Assembly (NCBI GenBank): GCA_963931865.1
Contig: OZ007515.1
Span: forward strand, 4,761,321 to 4,825,320
DNA from: Axinella damicornis
Taxonomy: Eukaryota > Porifera > Demospongiae > Axinellida > Axinellidae
Direction of reading: 5' to 3'
DNA length: 64,000 nt
The notes below the pieces were generated by a model. That model was not told the DNA's origin, did not search any database, and worked only from the letters and a program-made list of their open reading frames with translations. The translations under genes and the position numbers were made by a program. Shown in pieces: positions 33,494 to 43,525 of the stretch. Positions within the stretch are counted from its first letter, which is position 1. Every line of letters begins with the position of its first letter.

Positions 33494-35885
33494 GAAGGCC
33501 CTAGTGGAAAAATGGGATAACCAGCATTCTAACCGATTTTGAGGTTTTGGTCCCATTTGTAAGTTTCACCTGTCTACAACAGCCACACGAAATTTTATTC
33601 CGTAATCTTTCGTTTTTGGAATAAAATTTACGTTTAGCGCACGTGAGCTACGTGACGTCAGAGGAAGTAAAATGGCTAGCTTGATTCCTGGAGCGGAGGA
33701 ATCCAGGCGTGGAAGAAAGCGACTGCGATACGAAGGCGAGTGGAAACGGAAGAAAAGGAAGGTCCAAAAGGACAGAGGAGAGAGTTACACTACCTACAAA
33801 GGCGAGCAACAAGCTGCAAAACAGATGGTAGATCTTACCTGTAAGTGTGCGTATCACTGCCGCGAGAGAGTGAGCGAGGTCGAGCGAGAGAGAATCTTCA
33901 AGGACTTCTATAAACTTGGAAGCACCGACGTTCAAAACAAGTACCTGTACGGCCTGATTCACAGGAAGGGTATCAGGCGACGGACACGAGCGGCTGCAAA
34001 ACATCGAAGCCACACTATTAGATACCACGTGCGTTTATTGGATGGCAGTCTCGTGCAGGTGTGCAAAGCGACTTTTTGTGCTCTACACGCAATTGGGAAA
34101 CGGCGGGTCGAGAACCTGGTGGACAAGCTCACAACTGGTGTGTTTGTAGCCTCTGATCAGCGGGGCAAGCACAAGAATAGACCCCACGCTGTTTCTGAGG
34201 AAAACAAGCAGAAAATCAGAGAGCATATCAATGCATTCCCTCGAAGAAAGAGCCACTACTCTCGCTCTGACAACAGAAAGCGGGAATATTTGGATGAAGG
34301 CCTTAGCATTTCTCGTATGCATTTGTTGTACCTAGAAAAACATGAGCCCCAGGTGAAGGCAACAGGAGCTAAACCTGAAGTGAAAGAGTGGCTTTATAGA
34401 AAAATATTCAACGAAGAATTCAATCTGAGCTTTGGTTACCCGCGGAGCGATACTTGCGAGACATGTGACTTGCTACATATAGCAATACAGGCTTCTAAGT
34501 CTGAGGAAGAGACAGCAGAACTGCGAGTTGAGCTTGCCACTCACCAGGAGAAAGCAAGCCAGGGGTATCGCCTTTTGCGTATGGATACAGAAGCTACAAA
34601 GACCACAGGAGACCACACTCTACTCACATTCGATCTCATGCAGAACCTACCCGTACCCACCCTCACACATGGTTCAATGTTCTATTCACGGCAATTGTCG
34701 GTCTACAACTTCGGCATTCATAATACAACAACTGGTGCTGCCAGCATGTGCATGTGGAATGAGGCTATTGCCAGTAGGGGTGCCGATGAGATTTGCTCTT
34801 GCCTCAAACATCATTTGGAGGCTCTTTCACCACAAACGAAAAAGCTTACCTGTTTTTCTGATAGCTGTTTTGGACAAAACAAGAATTTTCAAATGGTGTG
34901 CTTCTGGAATCAGCAGGTGCTAGAACGCTTTGAGCAAGTTGACCACAAATTTCTTGTCAGGGGTCACACTTACCTGCCTAACGACCGGGACTTTGCTCAT
35001 ATCGAAAAACGCAAGGAGAGTGCTCGAGTCTATGTTCCTAAAGACTGGGAGTTGGTGGTACGTGAGGCATGTCCTACGTCTCCATTCACTGTTGTCCCAA
35101 TGGACGCTTCAAAGTTTTTAGACTTCACAGAGCTATCGAAACAGTATACCCACAGGAAAAAAGATGCCAATAAGAAGCCCGTTCTTATCAGCAAGGCTGT
35201 GTGGATGAACTTTGGACAAACTGAAGGTATCTCTGGTGAGCTACAGAAGCATCCTAATGAAGTATGGCTTAGGTATTCGTATAACACAGATGAGCCATGG
35301 AGTAAAGTGAGCCTTCTTAAGGGCCGGAAAAGGTTGCCTCCATCGCGTGTAGTAGCCCTTCCAGAGAAGTACCCCAGTGGGCATGCGGTCAAGTCCAAGA
35401 AACTAGAGGACCTCGAAAAGATGATCCCTTTTCTCCCACCAGAGAACCGGCAGTTTTACTTGGACCTACTTGCTAGTGTGCCACGTGATGCTTCAAACGA
35501 CTCCGATGATGACTAAGCTTGTGGTGTGTACAGCAATTATTTTTGTTGCTTCATCATATTCTAGTTTTGTACATAGGCTGACAGCACAAGCATACACATA
35601 ATAACCTAGTTTCCTTTCTTCAACTGCTTGTAATTGATGCTGTGTCGTTTATCCCCTTTTTCCAGTGAACGTCAATTCTGCATGTTTATTGTGATTGTGC
35701 TAACTTCTGTAGTAGTTTGCCAGCTCAGATTCATTATATGGCTTCACACTGACCTGTCCTCCACTTTGGCAAAGTATCATAAGTATAGGTCTCAGGATGG
35801 CTTCAGTAGCAAACCATGAACTTTAAACCCAATTTTCTCAAAAGTACCAGAATGCTACTTATCCCATTTTTCCACTGAGCCCTTC
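33494..35885 (+). mobile_element. Complete DNA transposon with 37-bp TIRs and AATT duplication
   Basis: Terminal inverted repeats at 33494-33530 and 35849-35885 match at 32 of 37 positions, sharing GTGGAAAAATGGGATAA. AATT flanks both ends (33490-33493 and 35886-35889), consistent with a 4-bp target duplication, though AATT is palindromic and could also extend the repeat. The 2,392-bp element holds one intron-free gene. It landed in the copied 3' flank of beta-helix gene 2. I cannot assign a named superfamily from memory. Confidence 0.85.
33672..35516 (+). CDS. Putative transposase, 614 aa, intact
   Basis: A single uninterrupted frame from ATG 33672 to TAA 35516 inside the TIR element. The N-terminus is strongly basic (RRGRKRLRYEGEWKRKKRKV), suitable for nuclear import and DNA binding. 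Next comes a Cys/His cluster (CKCAYHCRERV), a helical DNA-binding-like region, and CETC at about 261-264. A probable RNase-H-like core follows with acidic candidates in LLTFDLMQNLPVP, TCFSDSCFGQNKN and LPNDRDFAHIEKR, spaced as in DDE/DDD transposases. I know similar uncharacterised proteins to be common in invertebrate genomes (GKHxNRPH...SHYSR...FLPNDRDF signature), but cannot name the family. The intact frame and matched TIRs suggest recent activity. Confidence 0.75.
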   Translation: MASLIPGAEESRRGRKRLRYEGEWKRKKRKVQKDRGESYTTYKGEQQAAKQMVDLTCKCAYHCRERVSEVERERIFKDFYKLGSTDVQNKYLYGLIHRKGIRRRTRAAAKHRSHTIRYHVRLLDGSLVQVCKATFCALHAIGKRRVENLVDKLTTGVFVASDQRGKHKNRPHAVSEENKQKIREHINAFPRRKSHYSRSDNRKREYLDEGLSISRMHLLYLEKHEPQVKATGAKPEVKEWLYRKIFNEEFNLSFGYPRSDTCETCDLLHIAIQASKSEEETAELRVELATHQEKASQGYRLLRMDTEATKTTGDHTLLTFDLMQNLPVPTLTHGSMFYSRQLSVYNFGIHNTTTGAASMCMWNEAIASRGADEICSCLKHHLEALSPQTKKLTCFSDSCFGQNKNFQMVCFWNQQVLERFEQVDHKFLVRGHTYLPNDRDFAHIEKRKESARVYVPKDWELVVREACPTSPFTVVPMDASKFLDFTELSKQYTHRKKDANKKPVLISKAVWMNFGQTEGISGELQKHPNEVWLRYSYNTDEPWSKVSLLKGRKRLPPSRVVALPEKYPSGHAVKSKKLEDLEKMIPFLPPENRQFYLDLLASVPRDASNDSDDD

Positions 35886-35965
35886 AATTATTGCTCTGTT
35901 TGTGATATGTAGCTAAAAAGAATAATGGATAATACAGTGTATATACATGTAGTTGACTTATAGAA

Positions 35966-35966
<1 letters not shown>

Positions 35967-35999
<33 letters not shown>

Positions 36000-37955
36000 G
36001 CTTTACAGTACACAGATATGTGGTGACATGAATGTGGGTGGGGATGGTGGCCGAATGAAGATTGTGGTTGCATGGTAAGGGTACTGAGGGACAGCCAGAT
36101 TTGACTGGCAGCCTGGAACACAACAGAGCAAAAGACACAGGTATTAGCTACAAATTACAATTGAATATGGATGGGAGGAGACAATCCACTACAGAACAAA
36201 ACTACACAAACCAAAAGAACAGTGGTGGAGTTATGGACTTATCATTGAGTGGAGAAGTTCAAGGAAAATGTGGGGTCTCTGAACGATTGTTTGTGAGGAC
36301 TTGACACTTCGCACAGGGGCAGCAGTAATGGTAAGTACAGGTGTTGAACTGGTCAAAAGTGGAGATGAAACGATCCCAGAGAATCCTCTTTAGATAGCCG
36401 ACAATAGTGACGTAGTTGTTGGATAGGTTGATGGGAGGCAGAGAATTCCAGAGGCGGGGAAGTCTATTGAAGTAAAACTGTTTAGATCTATTGACTCTTG
36501 CAAGTTGTTGTACCAACTTACGATGAGAGCCAGATCTTGTGTTGTTGGGGCTGAATGCCACGAAATCCATAATATTGAATGAGGCTGAGGGTTGTTGAAA
36601 AGATTTGACAAAAAAGGAAACATCATTGAGTTCGTATATCATTGTAAGCGGTAGAAGCTTTAGTTTCATGAGGCGAGACTTGTAACTGGAAGTGTAGTCA
36701 TTAAGGATGAATTTAGTGGCACGACGTTGGACATCTTCTAAGAGCTTGATCTCCTTGACTTGAAAGGGACGCCAAACTTGTGAGCAGTACACAAGTTGCG
36801 ATCTAACAAGTGACAAGTAAAGTATTTTCTTGGTGGTAATGCTGTTGGTCGAGCAGAGAGTCTGACGTAGTAGACCTAACTTCTTGTAGGCTTGACTTGT
36901 AGCTAATTTGTACAAGATGGTTTGACCAGGATAGATCATGGGATATTAATATGCCGAGGTCTTTGTGTTGATTGCAGGAATTGACAGGGTGACCATTGAT
37001 GAAGTATGTGTGGTTCGACTGGGAGAGAGTTGTGGAAGAGTTAGGTGGATGTTTGGATTGAATAGAAAGAAGAAAGCATTTTAACTCATTAAAAGATAGC
37101 TTCCAGTATATACTCCAGGCAGCAAGTTGACCTAGGTCAATTTGGAGTAGCGAGGAGTCCAAGGGGGATGAAACTGATTTGAGGCATTTTGTGTCGTCAG
37201 CAAAGAGGAAGAGATCAGAATAAAGAGCTTGGGAAGGGAGATCATTGACATATACGAGAAACAAGAGGGGACCAAGAATGCTTCCCTGGGGAACACCAGA
37301 GATAACTGGGAGAGTGGAGGAATGACAACCATTGATGCAAACACGTTGGTGTCTCCCTGATCCAATGCCACATTGATACTCTCTGATCCAATGCCACAAG
37401 TTGCCTGTGATGCCAATGTTCCATAGCTTTATTAGCAGTTCGTTATGGGGGACACCATCGAATGCTTTCTTGGAGTCCAAGTAAATGACATCACATGAGG
37501 CATTATTGTTGAGGGAGAGGTGGACTTTGTCAAGAAAAAGAAGTAGCTGTTGAGTGGTTGAATGGTGCTGACGAAAGCCGAATTGCGAGTTGACAATAAC
37601 ATTGTTCTTGAGAAAGAATTTGCTGAGGTGGTTGTAGACAATGCGCTCAAGGGCTTTTGAGATTACGCATAACAGGGAGATTGGCCTGTAGTTGGTCACG
37701 AGAGCCTTATCGCCAGATTTGTGGATAGGGGTGATGGAATGGCATTTCCACTCAGAGGGAATTACTTGTTTTGTAATACTGAGTGAGAACAGGTGGTGTA
37801 TTGGAACATAAAGAGCTAGGGCACAGTTCGTTAATAACCTTGGCCCAATACCATCAATTCCCATTGATTTTGAAGGGTTTAGAGATTGTAGAGCTGTCAG
37901 AACTTCCATATGAGAAATAGGCAGATCGTCGATAGTTAGAGGGGGTTGGGGAAGA
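35967..37955 (-). mobile_element. 5'-truncated LINE with reverse transcriptase and (AAT)n tail
   Basis: The minus strand encodes a non-LTR reverse transcriptase. Visible motifs are NPSKSMGIDGIGPRLLTNCA, NYRPISLLCVISKALERI, QFGFRQHHSTTQQLL, SGVPQGSILGPLLFLVYVND and the active-site FADD in LFLFADDTKC. Coding starts within the fingers domain, so endonuclease and ORF1 are absent. A frameshift near 36930 splits the protein between ..SWSNHLVQ and TILYKLATSQAYKKLGLL, and VIYLDSKKAFDGVPH has lost the usual LDFSKAFD. The second frame ends at 36259. The 3' end is an AAT microsatellite (35968-36000), a common LINE tail. It is inactive. Clade not resolved (CR1/L2/Jockey-like by motif spacing). Confidence 0.9.
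35968..36000. repeat. (ATT)n microsatellite, LINE tail
   Basis: Eleven ATT units at the 3' end of the minus-strand LINE copy; read on that strand it is an (AAT)n tail. Confidence 0.95.
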
Positions 37956-38077
37956 TACCGATTTGAAACTTGAAAGGGCCGCTAGCCGCATCAAAGAGAG
38001 AAGCCCCCCTTGTTTATTCCGGTTGCCGCTATGGGAAAATGTAAACAGATGAATAACTCTAAACTCTATTTATACGA
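37956..38077. repeat. Inverted copy of the interior of the TTAA element at 42.1-42.2 kb
   Basis: This stretch is the reverse complement of about 42125-42245, sharing GAAAGGGCCGCTAGCCGCAT, AAAGAGAGAAGCCCCC and GTAAACAGATGAATAACTCT. The shared part stops exactly where the LINE begins on the left, so the LINE appears to have inserted into, or been joined to, another copy of that element. Confidence 0.8.
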
Positions 38078-38497
38078 GGGGCAACCGCACTCCTGGTAGC
38101 CGCGGTTAAACGGTAGCACAAGCTTATAAGTGTGACAGTTTGTTATCACACATCACGTGAGTACCATGATAGCTATATAATTATAGGGAATTGGAAGATC
38201 ACCCTTAGAGTGCTCTCAACTTCTCAAGTACCGAATAAAACCATTCATTATAGCCGCGTTGCAACCTTGGCTGCGACTAGCCGTAGCGCAAGCTAAGCCT
38301 AGTATTGCAATTCGTTCCAATTACAGCGATCACAGCCGTGTGCATGGTCAGAATGTTCGTGTGCCTTTCCTAAGAACGGTACTGCCACCGGAAGTCGATG
38401 GAGCGCTCGAGCAATGGCGGCCAACAGCGAGACAAAAGCGCTCATATCTCCACCACCAAGGTGAGTTTCAGCACCAAAATTGTATGGTGAGGACGGT
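38078..38497 (+). repeat. Second copy of the kinase-gene first-exon module
   Basis: It matches 23908-24385, beginning GAGGGGCAACCGCACTCCTG and ending with the ATGGCGGCC block and its donor GGTGAGTTTCAGCACC. It lacks the first ATG block (the proposed true first exon). It sits directly against the broken end of the beta-helix pseudogene, so any transcript started here would run antisense through that pseudogene. Confidence 0.75.
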
Positions 38498-38584
38498 GCC
38501 CCAAGGTCCAAGTTTAGCCATGCTATGAAAACACCCAAGAAATCAGTAACTGTTCTAAAATTAGCTGTGCGAACAGGAAAGAAC

Positions 38585-38880
38585 CTGACCTACCCCTTGT
38601 ACCTCACACATCACAGTATGCACTTCGCAACAACCACTCCCTTGTTCAATTCAGTGCTCACACAAATTGTTTCTATTATTCCTTTTTCCCGTATGTAACT
38701 TCCCTGTGGAATACATTACCTGACTCTATTACTTCTGCACCCTCTATATATACATTTAAGAACCTTGTTCATCTAGTATAGTTTGTATGGGCATGTGCTT
38801 GTATTAGTGTTTTTCACTATTCACTATGTCCTTTGCATTTGCATAAAGTTTTATAGAAAAAAGAAAAAAAAAAAAAAAAA
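38585..38880 (+). mobile_element. LINE 3'-end fragment with poly(A) tail
   Basis: Comparison with gene 1 shows this 296-bp block interrupting GGAAAGAA|GATAGC. It ends in a run of about 18 A. Translation with frame changes gives a typical C-terminal tail of a LINE polymerase (an ..LWNTLPDSI..-like stretch followed by TFKNLVHL). The duplicated target appears to be AAAGAA, partly merged with the tail. It was heavily 5'-truncated at insertion. Confidence 0.8.
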
Positions 38881-40365
38881 GAAGATAGCATGATTTGCTC
38901 TCACAGTGTTAGCATAAAATATGAGACCATTGAGAGTTCCAGTGGACACAGTGAGGTTACACTTCAGCAACAGGACAATAAGAGCCAACCCTGCCAGTGC
39001 AAAGGCAATGAAAAGAAGGATGTATGTGTCTGGACATCGTCCACAGTAAGAGCTTCCAAGGACCAAACTAAGCCCAGATTGACATGCTCCACACAGGACT
39101 CCACTGCGATTAAATGCACACTGTTGGTCCTGGGCATACAAGCTTATGTCATGGTCATCTGGCTTGCAGTAGTCAAAGGGACAGTTTGTGTGGACCACTA
39201 TCTCATTCGAATAGTTTCCGATCCATATTGAAGCTGGCCGGTGAATAAGCTGAGAGTTGATGTCACACCTAATTCCAGGCTTCCTCAGCTGTGGAGCACA
39301 CCCACATTCTGGTGGGTCACCTGACAGGTTGAATCCAAGAGGGCATGGGAGAAGTGAGATGGATAGGACAGCATGTTGTACATCTGAAAACACTGAGGGA
39401 GTTTCAACTGACAAATGCAACTGAATGGATTGCTGTGAGGTTCTAACTGAGTATGTCAAGTTTCCACATTCATTGCCGAGTTCCTGTATACTCTGTCGAT
39501 CTCCCAGTTCTGCTGAATTATCAGATGCTATTCTGGTGCATACAAATGCAGGTGATGCAAACCCGTACTGACCAACTGCCATGGTAAGAATGTGGAGCGT
39601 TTGTCCCTTGAAACCTGCAATTTCAGTCACTGAAGAGCAGTTGTATCTGACTTCAAAGTGATGCTCACAAAAGCAGATCTTGTGGGGGATTGCTGCAACC
39701 TCTGACTGGGTGTATGTCCCACCTAATTGGAATAGGGATTGAAAGACTTCTGATGTCAGAGAAAATGGCTGGGTTGAATGGGTTTTTAGGTAACAGGATT
39801 CAAAACAGCCTCCAAAGATTGAGTCTCCTGCTCTGCCAGCTTTGTTGCCCTCCAGTTCAATCCTTACATCCAGTTCAGTAATGGGTCATTCCATGTCAAG
39901 TCAACACAAAAAAATCCTGACCTCATCCGATTTTGACGAAACTTGGTGAGCCTGTTAGTTCTATTAAGAAACCACTGCACACCAAATTTCAGCTTCTGAA
40001 CTGCTATAGCTTTTCAACTGCAACAAATTTAATTTTGGCTTCAGGTGCCCATTTTAGACCGCGTGCCATGACTGAAATACCCATATCTTCTGATGTAATC
40101 AACGTAGAGAGTTGCAAGAAGGATTTTCTCGAAGCTCTTGAAAGGCTCTTTCATTTGGCGTATAATAATTTGACGTTTGATCTAATTAAAGTTCAAAGGT
40201 TATGTATATGTAATCTGACCTTTGACCTTGGTTCTGGAAAAACGGAAGTTTTGATTTTTTTCAAACTTTTTTTACAAAGACCTTGAACCTAAATGTGTTT
40301 ATTCACCAAGTTTTAATTTGGGACTACAATGGGAACAGCAGCTATAGACCAAAATGTAGTATAAT

Positions 40366-41884
40366 GTATACGTTTTTGTATTCGTGCTACTACATACATG
40401 TATTGGTCAATAGCTGCATGCTAGCTGTTCCCATTGTTGTCCCAAATTAAAACTTGGTGAATAAACACATGTAGGTTCAAGGTCTTTGTAAATAAAGTTG
40501 GAATAAAATCAAAACTTGTTTTTCCAGAACCAAGGTCAAAGGTCAGATTACAAAACCTTGGTTAATTGAGAGACCACTCCACACTAAATTCTACTTCCTC
40601 AGTCTACAACTACAGGTGAACGTAATTGCCTGTTTTTACACCACATGCCATGCATGACTCAAATAGCTACCTAATGTGATCTGTACAGAGACACTTCCTT
40701 AAAGTAGTTGTAATGTCCTCTTTTAATCTGACATGTTTACCTTAATGGTATGTCGAAATCTGACCTTTGACCTTGGTTTTCACTTTGAATATGTGTAGTT
40801 GATAAGGCGACACATGCACACGGAGGAGGGTCTGGCTGGCATCAAGCATAATTATACAGTACTTGCATTTGTCTGCTGCAGCAGTGATTGCAAAAATCAC
40901 CACTGCATTATTTCCTGTTGTTTTCAATGACAGCAGACTGAAGTTATATTTTCAACCGGCTTCTGAAAGCCCCAAAACAGTTAGCTTAAGTTGTACTAGA
41001 GGTAGATGGGAAGATGGTATACAGCTGGAAGTGGTCTGATTATGCTCACCACCTAACTGAGGAATACAGACTAGCGGCAGCCTTACTGAGTGCATCGGTC
41101 TTTAATATGCTCTTTTCAACCCTGTGCAAGAACCTTTGTGCAAATTGGGATTTGATACTTATATATACGTACTACATACAACTAATGTACTCAAGATTAT
41201 AGGCCATGATCATCATTAGGTTGAGAGAAAAAGACTTAGCTAAATACTGCAATTACCATCTGCAAGGTTTTTCATCAAAATAAAATGCTTGCAACTGGAT
41301 TGTATGATGACCTCGCATAGTGCATGTGCCCTATAGTACTTGTGCAGCTGATCTCCACAGCATCCTATGGTATATCTCATAGTGCGCAAACCTTGCTTGT
41401 TGGTGAGAGCCTGACTATAAGCCCTACATTAGTAACTTATCCTGACACCTTAAGGTTTCAAGCATGAGTGTAGCTGAATGTGCATGTTCAGGTGGCTAGT
41501 GATGAACAAGTCAGAGTAAGGAGCTACACTGGACTCACGCAGATGTAGTGATTGAGACAAGCATGTCCGTGAAGAGGGAACTGTCTTGTGCTGCACTACG
41601 TTAACATGAACGGAGGTGTCATAGACTGTCAGACCTCTGCACAACAGGAGTGCTCATGTAGGTGAATGTGGCTGAAGCAAGTGAAGCCAGTTACTTATAA
41701 ATAAAGTAATGCTACAAAAAGGTTGCACATACACACTGACACAGACAGCAAGCAAGCTGAGCTGCAACTGAAGAGCTTAAGTTGGTTCAGAAATTAATAA
41801 AACTAGGCAGGTTAGTAAACATGATGGGTTTTAGACCCATTATCTGTGTATGCTATGTGCACATATTTCGTACATGCTACTACA
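40366..41884. other. Central part of the TIR element, no gene seen
   Basis: About 1.5 kb with no supported coding sequence. The block at 40430-40560 is an inverted copy of 40200-40365, so the left part of the element is itself a foldback. The rest shows no domain. Confidence 0.5.
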
Positions 41885-42047
41885 TTTTGGTCTATAGCTG
41901 CTGTTCCCATTGTAGTCCCAAATTAAAACTTGGTGAATAAACACATTTAGGTTCAAGGTTTTTGTACAAAAAGTTTGAAAAAAATCAAAACTTCCGTTTT
42001 TCCAGAACCAAGGTCAAAGGTCAGATTACATAACCTTTGAACTTTAA

Positions 42048-42287
42048 GGTAGGAAGCACGGCATCGGCGAAATCGCGCAATTTTTCTCATGAATAATTAA
42101 TGAGACGACGTCACTCGCATACGGTTATTTAGAGTTATTCATCTGTTTACGTTTTCCCATGGCGCCGGCGGCAACCGGATCGGAATAAACAAGGGGGCTT
42201 CTCTCTTTGATGCGGCTAGCGGCCCTTTCAAGTTTCAAATCGGTACTCTGATGTGGCCGTGCGGTACCTTGAAGATTTGTTTGAACA

Positions 42288-42319
<32 letters not shown>

Positions 42320-43054
42320 CTTTTTTTTTTTTAAGTAAAGAGCTATTCTAGCTTATTGAATGTAGCGATGGGCTATCTGAGTGTGAATAGCTAGATGGAG
42401 TGAGCAGGAATGTTTGTGGGTCTGCTGAAGTGGCCGAAGAACAGCCTGGAAAGTGAACAGCCTCCGACAGCTCCCTGTCCAAGGTACTCTAGAGAGTTGA
42501 CCTTTCGGCATTACAGGCCCCGCCCATTTTTGTGTTAGGGCGAATTTGGCTGGTTTGGTAGCTGGACTGGGCTGGTGAGAGGGAGTAGCTAGATGTGTGG
42601 CCAAAACTCTGTAACCGAGAGGTGAACGTGGAAAGGCATCCCTAGTTTTGCAGGGGGTAGGTTGACCTTTTGGAAACTGGCCTTGGCTTGAGTCGGTTTT
42701 AGTTGGTGTGCGTGGAATTTTTTTTGAAAGCCTAGGGTAGCCAAACCTCTGTTTTTGAGGGTGGCAGTGAGTTTTGGGCTGTAGCCTGCAAGTGAGGAGA
42801 GCAGGTGGTAAATCCATCCGTAGTTTTTGGGCCTGTTTTGTGTGTGTATTGATGATGGGGTCAGAGTGTGGGTGGGGCCTTGGAGAGGGTCCAAATTTTC
42901 AGTTTCGTAGAGGGCCTTAAAATTGAGTTTTAGGTCATTTTCAAGCAGAGGGAGCAGTTTGATGCAAAGTATTGCTGAAACTTGTGTACGCTTTGATGCT
43001 GCCCATTTATCCATCAACTTGGTTTCGGAGATCGCGGTACCCATGTTTACTACC
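42048..43054. mobile_element. TTAA-flanked insertion (piggyBac-like target) nested in the TIR element
   Basis: A 1,007-bp block sits in the right arm of the larger element with TTAA on both sides (42044-42047, 43055-43058). The intact left arm shows the empty site (AACTTTAATTAGATC, read on the minus strand). Its own ends are GGTAGGAAGCACGG and, inverted, GGTAGTAAACATGG. Inside are a poly(T) tract (42291-42332) and a minus frame at 42353-42817 with no recognisable domain. It is non-autonomous. TTAA target use is characteristic of piggyBac elements, but no piggyBac transposase is present. Confidence 0.75.
42291..42332. repeat. Poly(T) tract
   Basis: About 40 bases of T with one C, inside the TTAA element. 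Confidence 0.95.
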
Positions 43055-43339
43055 TTAATTAAATGAAAGAGCCTTTCAAGAGCTTCAAGAAAATCCTTGT
43101 TGCAACTCTCTACGTTGATCACATCTGAAGATATGGGTATTTCAGTCATGGCATGTGGTCTAAAACGGGCACCTGAGGCCAAAATTAAATTTGTTGCAGT
43201 TGAAAAGCTATAACACTTCAGAAGCTGAAATTTGGTGTGCAGTGGTTTCTTAATAGAACTAACAGGCTCACCAAGTTTCGTCAAAATCGGAAGAGGTCAG
43301 GATTTTTTTGTGTTGATTTGACATGGAATGACCCTAATG

Positions 43340-43525
43340 CAAGCTCAGAAAAAATTCTGGGACCAGCTGGGATTCGAACCCAAGACCTTCTGAGTACTAG
43401 TCAGACGCTCTTACCGCTAAGCCACTGGGCCCACGGCAGAGGAGCAGAAGCAAGGCTGTATATAACAGCGCAGGCTAGAGGACTTAGCCGATTCCAGCTG
43501 TCTTTCTCTCTCTCACGGTTGTTTT
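43340..43525 (-). mobile_element. tRNA-containing insert with 13-bp target duplication
   Basis: The 186-bp insert is bounded by CAGTTCAGTAATG at 43526-43538 and by the same sequence at 39871-39882 plus 43339, the latter copy having been split by the later TIR element. Such a long duplication points to LINE-mediated retroposition, as for SINEs. Read on the minus strand it has a TATATA about 40 bases before a tRNA-like gene and a T6 run just after it. It has no poly(A) tail, so it is an unusual SINE or a retroposed tRNA-locus transcript. Confidence 0.6.
43359..43431 (-). tRNA. tRNA-Thr(AGT)-like gene, probably retroposed
   Basis: On the minus strand 73 bases follow canonical tRNA numbering. 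The acceptor stem is GGCCCAG/CTGGTCC (one C-T mismatch at 3:70). The D arm contains the A box GGCTTAGCGG. The anticodon stem TCTGA/TCAGA is perfect around loop CTAGTAC (T33, anticodon AGT). The variable region is AGGTC, and the T arm has a perfect B box (GGTTCGAATCC). A T-rich terminator (TTTTTT) follows within ten bases and TATATA precedes it. The D arm, anticodon loop and T arm resemble animal tRNA-Thr. Its place inside an insertion, the stem mismatch and a C discriminator base argue for a retroposed or SINE-associated copy rather than the housekeeping gene. Confidence 0.5.

Larger units (their letters stand above)
39883..43334. mobile_element. Large TIR element carrying DR1 motifs
   Basis: The termini are GGGTCATTCCATGTCAAGTC on the left and, inverted, GGGTCATTCCATGTCAAATC on the right, with TAAT on both outer sides (39879-39882 and 43335-43338). 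The inverted arms are about 480 bp: 39883-40365 against 43334-43066 plus 42044-41885, the right arm being split by the TTAA element. Each arm contains a perfect pair AGGTCAAAGGTCA, and two more lie inside (40216, 40532, 40761 and 42010). Short frames in the arms (MTKLGEPVSSIKKPLHTKFQ) occur in both copies and are probably fortuitous. No transposase is visible, so it is non-autonomous. Confidence 0.82.

Noticed and set aside
39933..43284. Frame beginning MTKLGEPVSSIKKPLHTKFQ on plus (39933) and again on minus (43284)
   Set aside because: It occurs twice because it lies in the inverted arms of one element. There is no domain, and the two copies diverge after the arm, so it is unlikely to be a protein.
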